NCBI RefSeq assembly: GCF_009730915.1
Contig: NC_052472.1
Coordinates: 1,922,001 to 1,986,000 of the forward strand
Reading direction: 5' to 3'
DNA from: Dioscorea cayenensis subsp. rotundata
Lineage: Eukaryota > Streptophyta > Magnoliopsida > Dioscoreales > Dioscoreaceae
DNA length: 64,000 nt
The notes below the pieces were generated by a model. That model did no database searches and was not told the origin of the DNA. It saw only the letters and a program-made list of their open reading frames with translations. This document shows positions 25,034-34,983 of the stretch, piece by piece (within the stretch, counting starts at the first letter, position 1; each line of letters opens with the position of its first letter). Position numbers and translations under genes: made by a program.

Positions 25034-25095
25034 GGATTCGAACCAAAATACACCAAATAGGACATCTTTACCTTTACCAATTGCCCTACAAACTT
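25034..25095 (-). mobile_element. tRNA-derived SINE-like remnant
   Basis: On the - strand a perfect B-box consensus, GGTTCGAATCC (25044-25034), is preceded about 40 nt upstream by an imperfect A-box-like TAGGGCAATTGG. This is the internal RNA polymerase III promoter layout of tRNA-derived SINEs. Stems of a true tRNA are not formed, and no clear ends or tail are visible. Confidence 0.35.
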
Positions 25096-25621
25096 TCATT
25101 AACATAATGTAAAACATAAATAAATATAAAGAAGACACAAAATATATATATTTTTTAATTTAATCCTAAACAATAAAAAAAATTAAAATAATTTATAACA
25201 ACTTAAAAAATTTTGAGACATGCCAAAATTATATTTAAAATGGATAACAAAGTAATATTTTAATTTATTTAGCTATCAAATTAAATATTAGCATATTTTT
25301 TTAAGTGAAAAAATTAAATATCAAATAGTTCTCCTATTTTAAATTGAATTTATAATCAACTTATTTATTTATCACAATTAGGGTTGGCTCTGATATTTTA
25401 CTTTGGGCTCGAACTACAGGGTTATTATTATTATGCTCATCATGTTGCTATTGAAAAAAAAATTACTAACATAAAATTTCATATATTTTTATAATTAATT
25501 AAAATAACGTGTTAACCATTATTAAAAAATATTCTTTTTTTACTAATATATATTTTTTACTAATTAATATACACATTTTTAAAACTATTTTTTATTTTAT
25601 AAATAGAAACAAAATAATTTA

Positions 25622-25660
<39 letters not shown>

Positions 25661-26011
25661 ACAAATAAGAGTGCCTCTATTTAAGAGAATTTAAGAGCTT
25701 GCATGTATAGGGACTTAGTGCTTATGAGCCAAAAGACGATTAACAGAATAATTATTCTTTTTAAAAAGTATTTATGAAAATTTATTGTTTGGTACTTTGA
25801 TATTTTACAAATTTGTTTATATATATATATTTTTTAAAATTATTATATAGTTTCTTAATTTTTTTATAAATTAATATATATAGTATAAAAAATAATTAAA
25901 AAAATATTTGTGAAAGTGCAATCCCATAATTGTCTGCCCATAAATATTTTGATCCATCTTTCACATCTATCTATATATAATCCTTTCCAATAATGTACGA
26001 ATAATAAATTG

Positions 26012-26117
26012 TGGCTCAAGTGGTTTGATTTGTGCTCCCCAACTTCAAGCTCATGGGTTCAAATCCCATGAGCAACATGCTTTTAATTAAAAAAAAACAA
26101 TAAAATTAAAAAAAAAT
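26012..26117 (+). mobile_element. tRNA-derived SINE-like sequence with A-rich tail
   Basis: TGGCTCAAGTG (26012-26022) fits the A-box consensus and GGTTCAAATCC (26056-26066) fits the B box, about 34 nt apart. The block ends in an A-rich tail (26086-26117). This looks like the head of a short tRNA-derived SINE. I do not call it a tRNA because acceptor-stem pairing is not evident. Confidence 0.45.
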
Positions 26118-26325
26118 TCTACTCGGCTGGTTGCCCGGGCCAACTCACCAGGTTGATGAACCTGGTTGACTTGGCGGGTCAACCCGTCGGGTCACGGGTT
26201 CCAAAATGTATGACCCATAACTGGGCCCGCTATAGTGCGGGCCAGTTACGGGTTGCCAGCCCGGCCCGCCGGGTCCACTAAACCGGCGGGTTTTTCCAGG
26301 CCGGTTATGGGGTGGGCTTGGTCGG

Positions 26326-26874
26326 TAGGGGTGGACATGGGCCGGGCGACCCATGGGCTGGCCCGAACCCAGCCCAAAAAATACAGGGCCTGGGTTTAGA
26401 AAGTTGGCCCAAAAAACTGGGTTGGGCTCAAATGTTTTGGCCCGATTGAATTTCGGGCTGGGTTTGGGTCAGATGAATTTTGACCCGACCCGACCCGGCC
26501 CGACCCGAATAAATAAATAATATATATATCATATATTATTTATAATATATATAATTATATATATAATAGTAATAGGCTTGAAAAGAGTAAACATTTATAA
26601 TACTTGTGTTGTATTTTTTTTAAATGTTTGAAAAAATTTTAGGGGTTGTAGTAGTAGTTTTATTTAGTTATTTCAATTATTTCATAAAAAAATTATTTAT
26701 TTTTTGGGTCGGGTTGGGCTGGGCCTGGGCCTAATGACAATCAAATGGGTCGGGTTTGGATCAAAACAATTTGGCCCGAACATGGCCCGGCCCAGCCCAA
26801 CCCGAATATATGGGTTGTATTTTTGAGTCTAGCCCAGTCCAGACCCGACCCAGCCGGGCCCATGTCCACCCCTA
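26326..26874. mobile_element. hAT-superfamily MITE with 8-bp target duplication
   Basis: The termini TAGGGGTGGACATGGGCC and its near-perfect complement at the right end are flanked by identical 8-bp repeats TTGGTCGG (26318-26325 and 26875-26882). An 8-bp duplication with TAGGGGTGG ends is diagnostic of hAT elements. It is 549 bp, non-coding, with GC-rich subterminal runs of GACCCGACCCG-like text around an AT core. It sits inside the right arm of the older hAT-like element and is therefore the younger insertion. Confidence 0.85.
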
Positions 26875-26894
26875 TTGGTCGGTGCCCACCTCTA

Positions 26895-29800
26895 GTGGTA
26901 ATTATCAAAAACACCTTGGAAGTTGTCAACGTGCACAATTTGCCCTCTTAATTTTGAGTATTCCTAAAAGCTCTTTCCTTTTGAATCCACTTATTTTCAA
27001 ACCCCTCAATCATGTAACGGTGTGAAACGGAGTTAGTTTTGGATTGATTGGACGATAATGTCCCTTGCCAGGGAAGTTGTGGCAACCATCACATGGTTGG
27101 AAATGATGATAATGCCCTTTAACTGCAACCACTTTGGCCTGGTGAGATATAAGTGGAGAGGAACCTAAGAGAACTTCATTACTGGCGCAACCTTTGTCCA
27201 CTCTTAGCCTCTTCATCTTTCACCTCTTCGTCAAGCTTCTCATTCCTAGACATCTTCTCTTGGGCCTAATTTTCATTCGACTAATCAACCATAGGGGAAT
27301 TTCCGGTTTTCATTCCATACAAGTCATTAGTTTGCGCTTGAAGGTAGAAAGGCAAGTTGGAACAAATGAAGATTTGTGAATGTATTTTTTTTTTTTTTAG
27401 TTTTTTTGCCTTTTTGATTTGTAATGTAATCGGTTACGAAGAAAGATTTTTCGGTTTTATAGTGTGATTATGGGTTGATCTGGTAGTTAGGCATGGCTAG
27501 GGTTTTGTTTATCATTTTTCTCTGTGTATGCAACCCAAAGCGATAATGTTGCATTTAAGGAGATTTTTTTCTTTGGACCTGTCATTTGTTATGCAGATCT
27601 CACATGTGTGTTTTCTCCATGGTGATGTCTAATTTGTATAATGTATGTTTCCCCTTTTAATTTGACATGGTTACATTATGTGTGTTAGGTAAGTCATTTC
27701 CGTTTAACAATTTTTGTTTCTGTTTAAGTTTACGAGTTTTCGTGTCACTTTGGTTTTTTCTGTTTAAGAAAACTTGTTCCTATTTAACAATATTGGTTCT
27801 TGTTTAAGTTTTTTGGTTCCCGTTTAACAATTATTATTTCTAGTTATGAACGTACTCTTATGCTAAATTAGAATTATTTTGTGTTTCATAGTTGCTATGT
27901 CACTTAACTATCGTTGTTTTTGCTTAGTCATCGATAGGATGCAAGATCTTTGGTTGTGACTAGCCATGTGGTAGCGACTATAGCGGACGCTTGTGAAGAA
28001 CCTAAAATTTAAGCATCAACAAATTAGTGTAAACGGTAACAAGTGTTCTTAAGAGAAAATAATGTACGTTAAGCATTATCAGATGTAATTAAAAAAAAAA
28101 CTAATCAAATACGCAAGAACAAATCCATGTCCATACAAATCGTTGTCCAATATCCAACAACGAAACTTCAGATTGATCGGACGAGGGTTCATTGTAAGAT
28201 CTTCTTGGAAGCAAGCATCGTTAGGACCCATGTTGTCATCGCTCGATGGCAATTATGTAATAAGTCATTGAGAATATGCGTTATAATTTCACATTGTATG
28301 TTAATATGTGTCTGGTAAGTTGTTTTTGTTTAGAAAACTTTGTTTCTATTTAAGTTTATGTGCTTTCGTGTAACTTTGGTCCTTTTTTTCGTTTTAAATA
28401 ATTCGTTCTTGTTTAACAATATTGGTTATTGTTTAATTTTAGGGGTTACCTTTTAACATTATTACTTTTTGTTTAAGTTAACCCAGAAGCTGAATCTGAA
28501 TCCCTGGTAAAATAGAAGATTAAATACAAACATAAAATATTAAGTGGAAACTACATTAATTGAGCGAAAATAGAAAATCCTAATGTGTTCAAACAATGTG
28601 AACATAAAGGAGAGTCATGCAAGGAAGAGATAGCCGGCAAGGAAAATATTGTATGATTCAATCAATCACACCTCCTTTGGTATGATTGAGAATCAATCAA
28701 TCAATCACACATTCTTGGTATGATTGATTGATCCTCAAATCATAACAAAAATGCATAATTGATTGATTCTCAATCATACTAACGAAGGTGTGATTGATTA
28801 ATCCTCAAATCATGCCATGTAACATTATGTGATTACATGCTTAATATATTATGTTTTCATTTATCCGTATGTATTTTTATTTACATAATGTTGTTATCAT
28901 TTAATATAAGCCTTTTGTATTTATCATTAGTTATTTCTGTTTAAAAAGATTTCATACGTAACAATGAAACCATACTTAACCAACATGCATTAACTACTTT
29001 GAATATACTTAATGAAATACATTCAATAGTTCCAAAATGCGTGACAAAAGCATTTGTAACCAACATAACTAATCATTTATGCTTAGTCAACGATAGGTCA
29101 TTGAGAATATGTGTTATAATTTCACATTATATGTTAACATGTGTCTAGTAAGTCGTTTTTGTTTAGAAAACTTTGTTTCTTTTTAAGTTTACAAGTTTTT
29201 GTGTAACTTTGGTCTTTTCTGTTTAAGATAATTTGTTTTTGTTTAACTATATTGGTTATTTTTTAAGTAAATACATTAACATATTTTGATAAAAGTAAAC
29301 ATGTTAACTTAAACTGGAAATAATAATTTTAAATGAGACCCTGTAACTTAAACAAGAACCAATATTGTTAAACAGAAACAAGTTTTCTTAAACAGAAAAG
29401 ACCAAAGTTACATGAAAACGCATAAACTTAAACAGAAATAGGAGAACTCCCATAGCACATTGGCTACAAATTCGAAGACTCGTTTTAATCCGTGCAAGTC
29501 AAAGGTCATGCTCTAAGGTAGGGAGACAAGTTGGGAATGGATGAAGAAGATCAACAATGAGAATATGCATGATTTCTACGCAACCCAAAACGAGAATTTC
29601 TTTTGGTTGTCTTTTGTTATGCAAACTTACATGTGTGTATTCCATGGTGTCAACTTGGCAAGGAAGAGATGGTAGCCAAGGTTACACAAATGGCCAAAAG
29701 GATGAAAATAGAAAAATGCCAAGACACCTTATAGGGGAACCAGAAAAACTCCAAGACACCAAATGGGATGTAAAACTCCAAAACACGAAGTGGGGAACAA

Positions 29801-30051
29801 TAAAACTCCAAGAGTCCAAGATGAAAGATGGTTCAAGGTACAATTTTTTAAAAAATGATGTGATTGGGAAATTCTTTTCCCACCACTGCCAAGGGTAAGG
29901 TTGGAATTCACTCAAACAAAGCTAGAAGGACTGAGTTGCAAGGGGCAAAAATGAAGTAAAACCAAAAGGAAGGGCTATCCGGGATGTTCATAACTTAGAG
30001 GGGTTGTTTGGAAAGATTTGAAATTCCTAAGGGGTAAACAATAATTTTCCC
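26895..30051. mobile_element. Mutator-like element B (non-autonomous)
   Basis: The left end GTGGTAATTATCAAAAACACC and right end ATAATTTTCCC, with the subterminal CCCTCTTAATTTTGAG, AACGG and CTATCCGGG texts, match elements A and C. There is no 9-bp duplication at these coordinates. TAATAAAA occurs after the right end (30052-30059) and also at 24762-24769, left of the outer hAT-like element, which may mean the two form one composite insertion. The interior has no transposase but holds arrays of GTTTAA-type repeats (27695-27845, 28315-28490, 29145-29275, then inverted 29275-29440) and a foldback at 28660-28799. Confidence 0.6.
28660..28799. repeat. Foldback with about 43-bp arms
   Basis: The sequence from 28660 (AATCAATCACACC...) is nearly the exact complement of 28757-28799 (ending GGTGTGATTGATT), with a 54-nt loop that repeats the same TGATTGATTG text. 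It could form a strong hairpin in RNA or be a nested small MITE. Confidence 0.7.
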
Positions 30052-31180
30052 TAATAAAAAACCTTAAGATTTTATTTATTAAAAATTAATTATATATCTA
30101 ATGCCAAATATAATGAAATATAAAAAATAAATTATAGCAAAAAAAAAGGGAATTAATTTATGTATGTAATATAACTCAAGTTAATACAATAAAAATTATG
30201 TGAGGGGTTGACAAGTAAAAATAAATGAAGAAGGGATTATGAGGTATTTTTGATAAAGAAAGAACTAGGGTATGTGATTTCGCTATAGTTCAGAGGGTGA
30301 TAAGTAAAACCAGTACAATGGAAAAGCTGAAATTTTTATGTTTTTGATAAAATTGTTATATTAAATTACTCCAGCCAAAAATTAACTAAATAAATAAATA
30401 AAATTTTATGTGTCTGCATTAATATTTGAAACAATCATTAGGATCATAATGAATATATTTATTTTCTTTTTCAAAACATAGAGATTTTATTGGACATTTT
30501 TGGGTAAATACAAGTGAAAATTGAAATTAAATATAGAAAGAAAGTACTTTTAATTAAATTTTTATTAATAATAAAGAGATTGGATATCTGGTTAATTTAT
30601 TTTTAATTTTATTTCTTGTATATTATTTTTCATTTAAAAATGGTACTTATGAGTTTTTGTTTTTTAAAATTCTTATTTTAAAAAAAAATGTTTGATTTCT
30701 TGGCCGCCATTTATTTTGCAATACACATTCTTTCATATTTTAAGTATAGTAACCAACATCAAGGTTACATAATAATGAATATGGTGCTGAGATATTTTAT
30801 TTGATTGTTTTATTGTTCTAGAGTTTTATTTATTTATTTTGCAAAACAATTTAATAAAAAAATTATATAAAAAACAAATGTACATATGTGATGCAAGTGC
30901 CAACGATTATTTTGTCTATTGGCTTTGGGTCCTCTGCATAAGGTGTTCGCTTCACTGAGAAGATGAGTTCTAATTTTAGTTCACACAGATAGAGGGCGTA
31001 GATGTTATAGAGCTTAACTCCTCAAGTGTATGATCTGACATCAAATTGGTATCTAGGTTAACAAGAATATCCATTTTTCGGGTGGATTTACACTGTCACT
31101 TGGCTCACTGACTGCAATTATTCCATTTATATTATATCCTTTATAGTTTCTAGTGCTTAGTTTTTCTGGAAAACTAGATT
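30052..31180. other. Ancestral upstream block of copy 2, resumed
   Basis: From about 30240 to 31040 the sequence is homologous to 41340-41560 and then 45170-45830 upstream of copy 3, interrupted there by a LINE. It includes the string AAACAATCATTAGGATCATAATGA in both. The part at 30900-31040 has SINE-like text also seen near 45690, 54590 and 55150. No gene is found. Confidence 0.6.
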
Positions 31181-32080
31181 GATGTAATTTTCAGGAATAC
31201 TCAACCAAGGTTTGAGGCAATTGTTAGCAGAGCTTTAGCCCACATAAATGACTATCGTACGGGTAGCAGGAGTTTATAAGGCAAAAGACTTATTCTCAAC
31301 AACTTTCCTTGGACGGATAAGTATTTCTTATTCATTTTCACCTATCACAACATCAACAGAGATGTATTTCAGTTGGTTTCTTTGCTTCGAGTTCTAATTA
31401 TGCTATCTCCATTGCAGGCTGTCTCTCTCGGCCTGCATTTGACAACACTAATGGAGAGTTGTTTGCAATGGATGTGGCCTTACAAACCGCTTTGGATGTG
31501 GCCACAAGACTTTTACCGACGGTAAAAGCAGTGTTGGAATAGGTATTTTTACCGTTGGTATAGAGTTTTAAAACCTTTACCAACGAATTATTGATTTTTA
31601 CCAACATTTTTTATACTGTTACTATATGGCAATTTATTTGTAGTGTGGGTATTCCAATTAGACAAGTGTTAATCACCAACTAATCAGTTATTGATTCATT
31701 GAACAGCCAATAGCTTGGCGATGGAATGAGAATATTTTCAACTTGAATTTCCTCATGGATATGAAGGCAACCCTCGTTTTCACGTTATTCCAAAGACTTG
31801 GATTCACCCTGCTATCAATCTTGCTAACCATAGAGCTAGTTTTCAAACTCTGAATCTCTTTTTGTTTGGTAGTGATTTTCCTCATTGGATTATGAAAAGC
31901 TTCATTGTTGATGGCTTTAGCTTTAGTAATTAGTTGGTTTCAGTAACCTGTGATCTTCTTTTTTGTTTTTTCTTTCCTTTTCATTCAGTTCTTAGGATTC
32001 TTTCTGTAGTTGTGGTGCTTTCATTTTGTAATTTACTTGGTGTTTAATAAATTAGCACCATTTGGGGTTCTTTAAAAAAA
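31181..32080 (+). pseudogene. LINE 3' remnant (RNase H-like end of the polyprotein)
   Basis: Broken frames on + spell the C-terminal part of a plant LINE polyprotein: FRNTQPRFEAIVSRALAHI near 31195, then AGCLSRPAFDNTNGELFAMD near 31413 (an RNase H-like region), and a last frame ending FPHWIMKSFIVDGFSFSN before TAG at about 31932. A 3' UTR of some 150 bp and an A run (32072-32080) follow, as expected for a LINE. There are frameshifts and stops throughout and a CACTA MITE inside, so it is dead. It inserted into the copy 2 upstream block; the copy 3 block lacks it. Confidence 0.6.
31502..31645. mobile_element. Short CACTA-type MITE inside the LINE remnant
   Basis: This 144-bp insertion begins CCACAAGACTTTTACCGACGG-like (a degraded CACTACAAGA start followed by the usual TTTACCGACGG) and ends TTTGTAGTG. 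It is flanked by TGG on both sides (31499-31501 and 31646-31648), a 3-bp duplication as in CACTA elements. Removing it restores the LINE frame across ALDVG-IPIRQV, which supports the boundaries. Confidence 0.65.
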
Positions 32081-32887
32081 AAGTGTACTGTCCTTGATAT
32101 GTGGCATGCCAACATTTATATAAAAACAAATATGTGATGAATGTGTAGGTTAGAAAATCTTAAGTTTTCTGTTTTTTTAGTCATCACATTGATGCTTGCG
32201 GGTTAGAAAATCTTAAGTTTTTTTTTTTTTAGTTATCACGTTTGGTGTTTTGCAGTGAAAGACTTTCCCTGCAAAGTCATTTACTGTAAAGTTTTTCCCT
32301 ACAATTATTTTCCCAGCAAAGTAACAACACAATGTTTGGTATATAAAATGAAAACTGTAATTGAAATACATCTAAAGTTAATTCCTTCGTTTGGTATGAA
32401 TAGTTTTTTTTTGTAAAGTTTATGCATTCTCAATTTTGCCCTTAATTACTCTAATTAATATAATTAAAAAAAAATACAAAAGCCATATAATAAGTCAAAA
32501 TCCCATCACCAAACCCTTGTAACATCAAATGAACTCATTAAAACCATGCACAGAACTAAAATCTCGTTCCAAAAAGATAAATATTTAACAAAAAACAAGT
32601 ATCATCATAAAAAAAAACATTGAAAAAGTAAGAAAAATATCAGAAAATATCCAAGGAGTGGTCCCCCTTGCCCTAGGGTTTTGGAAAGTAATGAAAAACG
32701 GAGGAGTTTTGCTATAGAGTTTTCATAAGCAAGAAAAGATAAAGAAATTTTTTACTTAAATAAGGGTAGTATCGAAATTTCACTTGCCTAATATTTTCAC
32801 ACTCACCATGTAATCTTTTTCACACCCTTCTCCTGTGAATCATTTTCCCTAGTCAAAGGGAAAGTAATTGTATGAAAACCGTTAATT
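32081..32887. other. Noncoding region between LINE and LTR remnants
   Basis: The first 170 bp (GGTTAGAAAATCTTAAGTTTTCT, twice) matches the end of the copy 3 upstream block near 45875. The rest has CGTTTGGTNTTTTGCAGTGAAA-like text at 32228 and GGAAAGTAATTGTATGAAAA near 32859 that may be ends of another small element. No gene. Confidence 0.4.
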
Positions 32888-34323
32888 TGCATAGTTCAGA
32901 TTAAAACCAAATGTGTAAAAGTCTTTTGTAAGTGATAGTTCCGGTAGGTTAGTGCGTTTAGGGAAGTCACTCAATCTCACAAGAATATAAAACACACACA
33001 TACAATCAAGTAAGAGAAAGAAGACACACAAGTTGGTTACCCAGTTCGGCACAACCTTGCCTACATCCAGGGGGCCAAGTCCGGAGAAACAATTCACTAA
33101 AAGAGGTGATAGAATAAAGAGTACAACACTCCCTTACTCACTCAAGACAAAGAATATCCTCTTAAGATTGCTTGATGCCTACTCTCCTCAACCCTCACTG
33201 AAGGGTCTCTCACTCGTGGTTCAATTCATCCTAAATCTTCAAGCAGGATATCTTATATAGACGCACCTACGTCTACTTAATCTTTCCTCTTTTAGAATTC
33301 TCCGCGGCCTCCTAACTTGGACACCTTCCAAAGTTAGATGTTGCAATACTGCCCACCTTACCGAACATGACTGGGTTCTAGCCAGTTGCACCCGAACTTG
33401 GGACACCTTCAACCCTCCCTGTTCCTTCAGTCTGCTTTGTAGCAGTCAACACGTCCCGAGCTCCTCTTGCCTGCAACTGCTTCCTTCCTTACATCACTTA
33501 GCAGATCTCCTCTCTCGAGGAATGCGTCTATCAATGCACAAGCAACCATCTCACCAAAGATGGTCACCGAAGATCTCCCGATCTTCTTTCCAAACTTGGT
33601 ATAAGTTTGGTCTTCCCAAATAATCTTCGTTTGACTTATGGAAATATTTTTACTAAACTTGATCTCCTCTCATCCAAGTTTAGCCTTTAATGAACTTCTA
33701 TCATCCATGCTTGGATCTCCAAATCTTCAATCAAATCTTCAAGTAATCTTCAAGTAATCTTCAATATGTGATTTGTCTCCTTGAATAGCTCTAGCTATAA
33801 TTAGCTCTTAGATCTTCCTTCAAATTGTGTTGCTAAATATGGTCTTGATAATCACATTAGCTTGTCCTTGCCTATCTTAGTTTGTGTCTTCAAATAGCTT
33901 TACACCAAACTAAGTTTGTCCTTGCAATCTTTATGATGATCTTTTATTCTTGCCAATAATAGAATAGATCTTTCCTACAATGAGTTTTACCAAGGATATG
34001 GTTTATCATCCCGGATCTTACCAAGGATAGATACAATCATACCTAAAATAAAACTTATCCTTCTTGAAGAAATCCTTCTAACTTGATGCACTTTCCAAAT
34101 TAGTTAATCATCACATGAACCATTGAGAGGAATTTCTTCTAAACATGGTCTCCAACATGATCTTCTAAGCCTTATATCTTCATATGCCATGTCACCAAGC
34201 TTTAGCCACATCATCATCCTTGTCACTCCTTTTTTTCTAAGTCATTACGCCATGTCATCTCTCTTTTGCCATGTCACCTCTTGGCTTGTCACATAATGTC
34301 AATCCATGTCATCAGACTTAACA
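32888..34323 (-). mobile_element. Probable solo LTR, Ty1/copia-like
   Basis: Read on the - strand the block starts TGTTAAGTCTGATGACATGG (34323 downward), has repeated GAAGATTACTTGAAGATT text, a TATATAAGATATCC box-like string near 33250 and then a transcribed-like part ending near 32888. Such TCTTCAA-rich, 1.4-kb noncoding sequences are typical of Ty1/copia LTRs. A TG start and a CA end can be placed, but no 5-bp target duplication is found and no internal retrotransposon region is present. Confidence 0.4.
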
Positions 34324-34328
34324 GTGTT

Positions 34329-34360
<32 letters not shown>

Positions 34361-34363
34361 CAG

Positions 34364-34510
34364 GAAAGGAGTAAAGAGTGTAGTGTTGGAATCATCAGAA
34401 GTGTTGAGAGATGCAAGATTTGCCTTCTCAACCTGAACAAATGCTTGGAACGCTTTGGAAGCTCTTGGCATCGCCGGCGAGCTCCGGCAGCATCATCTCG
34501 AGCTGGAAAG
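34364..34510 (+). pseudogene. Orphan exon 2 of the monooxygenase family, inverted and broken
   Basis: Directly after a TA tract and a CAG acceptor-like triplet, the + strand reads the family's exon 2 ([20 protein letters not shown], then FST, a stop, [20 protein letters not shown]). It has a TGG-to-TGA nonsense change after FST, extra replacements (AAG to DAR), and a mutated end where GAAGG|GTAA should be. It points opposite to the four intact genes and lies about 470 bp beyond the 3' end of copy 3, next to the solo LTR. No other exon of this copy is nearby. It is a relic of a further duplicate, or of an inversion at the edge of the copy 3 block. Confidence 0.85.
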
Positions 34511-34983
34511 GTTGAGAAGGATTTAAACTCTCAACCTTTCACTCAAAAATATACAAGTTATCACCTTTTTTGTTGTGGAGCTCGAATAAACGTTTTTAAT
34601 TTACCAACTTTGGATTTTTTTCATTTACAAATAAAATAAAATTTTATGACACGCAATTTTATTTTATGATATGTGGCCTCTCACATATATTCAATTTTAA
34701 CATTGAACTTTCAATTCCATTGTTCATGACCTGGATTTGGTGCCTGGTCACAAAAAAAATAAAATAAAATAAAATAAAATAATTTTTTTAAAAAAAATCT
34801 AATTCTAAAATATCTGATTTTAAAATATTACCTTAAACAATACATTAGAAATTAATATATAAATTTATAATGTAGTAAGAAATACACAAATATATCACAT
34901 ATGAATAACATCTTTCTTTCCTTGGAATAATTCAAGGATTTCTACAACAAAAAGCAAGCCTTGAAACCAACCCTTACGCATCT
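34511..34983. other. 3' flank of monooxygenase copy 3
   Basis: From about 34520 the sequence parallels 16676-16990 downstream of copy 2 (GTGCCTGGTCACAAAAAAA in both), so the duplicated block begins here. It includes an AAAAT microsatellite near 34755-34782. No gene. Confidence 0.6.

Larger units (their letters stand above)
24771..26894. mobile_element. Outer hAT-like non-autonomous element
   Basis: The left end TAGAGAGGGGCAC and the complement of the right end (TAGAGGTGGGCAC) form an imperfect terminal inverted repeat. Both subterminal arms (about 24780-24960 and 26120-26325) are GC-rich with repeated CCCGCCGGG-like text, as in many plant hAT MITEs. No 8-bp duplication is found at these ends. 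The right end directly abuts Mutator-like element B, so the original border may be altered. The interior is AT-rich with two tRNA-like promoter remnants and a younger hAT element (26326-26874). Confidence 0.45.

Noticed and set aside
26012-26085. A tRNA gene
   Set aside because: A and B boxes are present but stems do not pair convincingly and an A-rich tail follows, which fits a SINE-like head.
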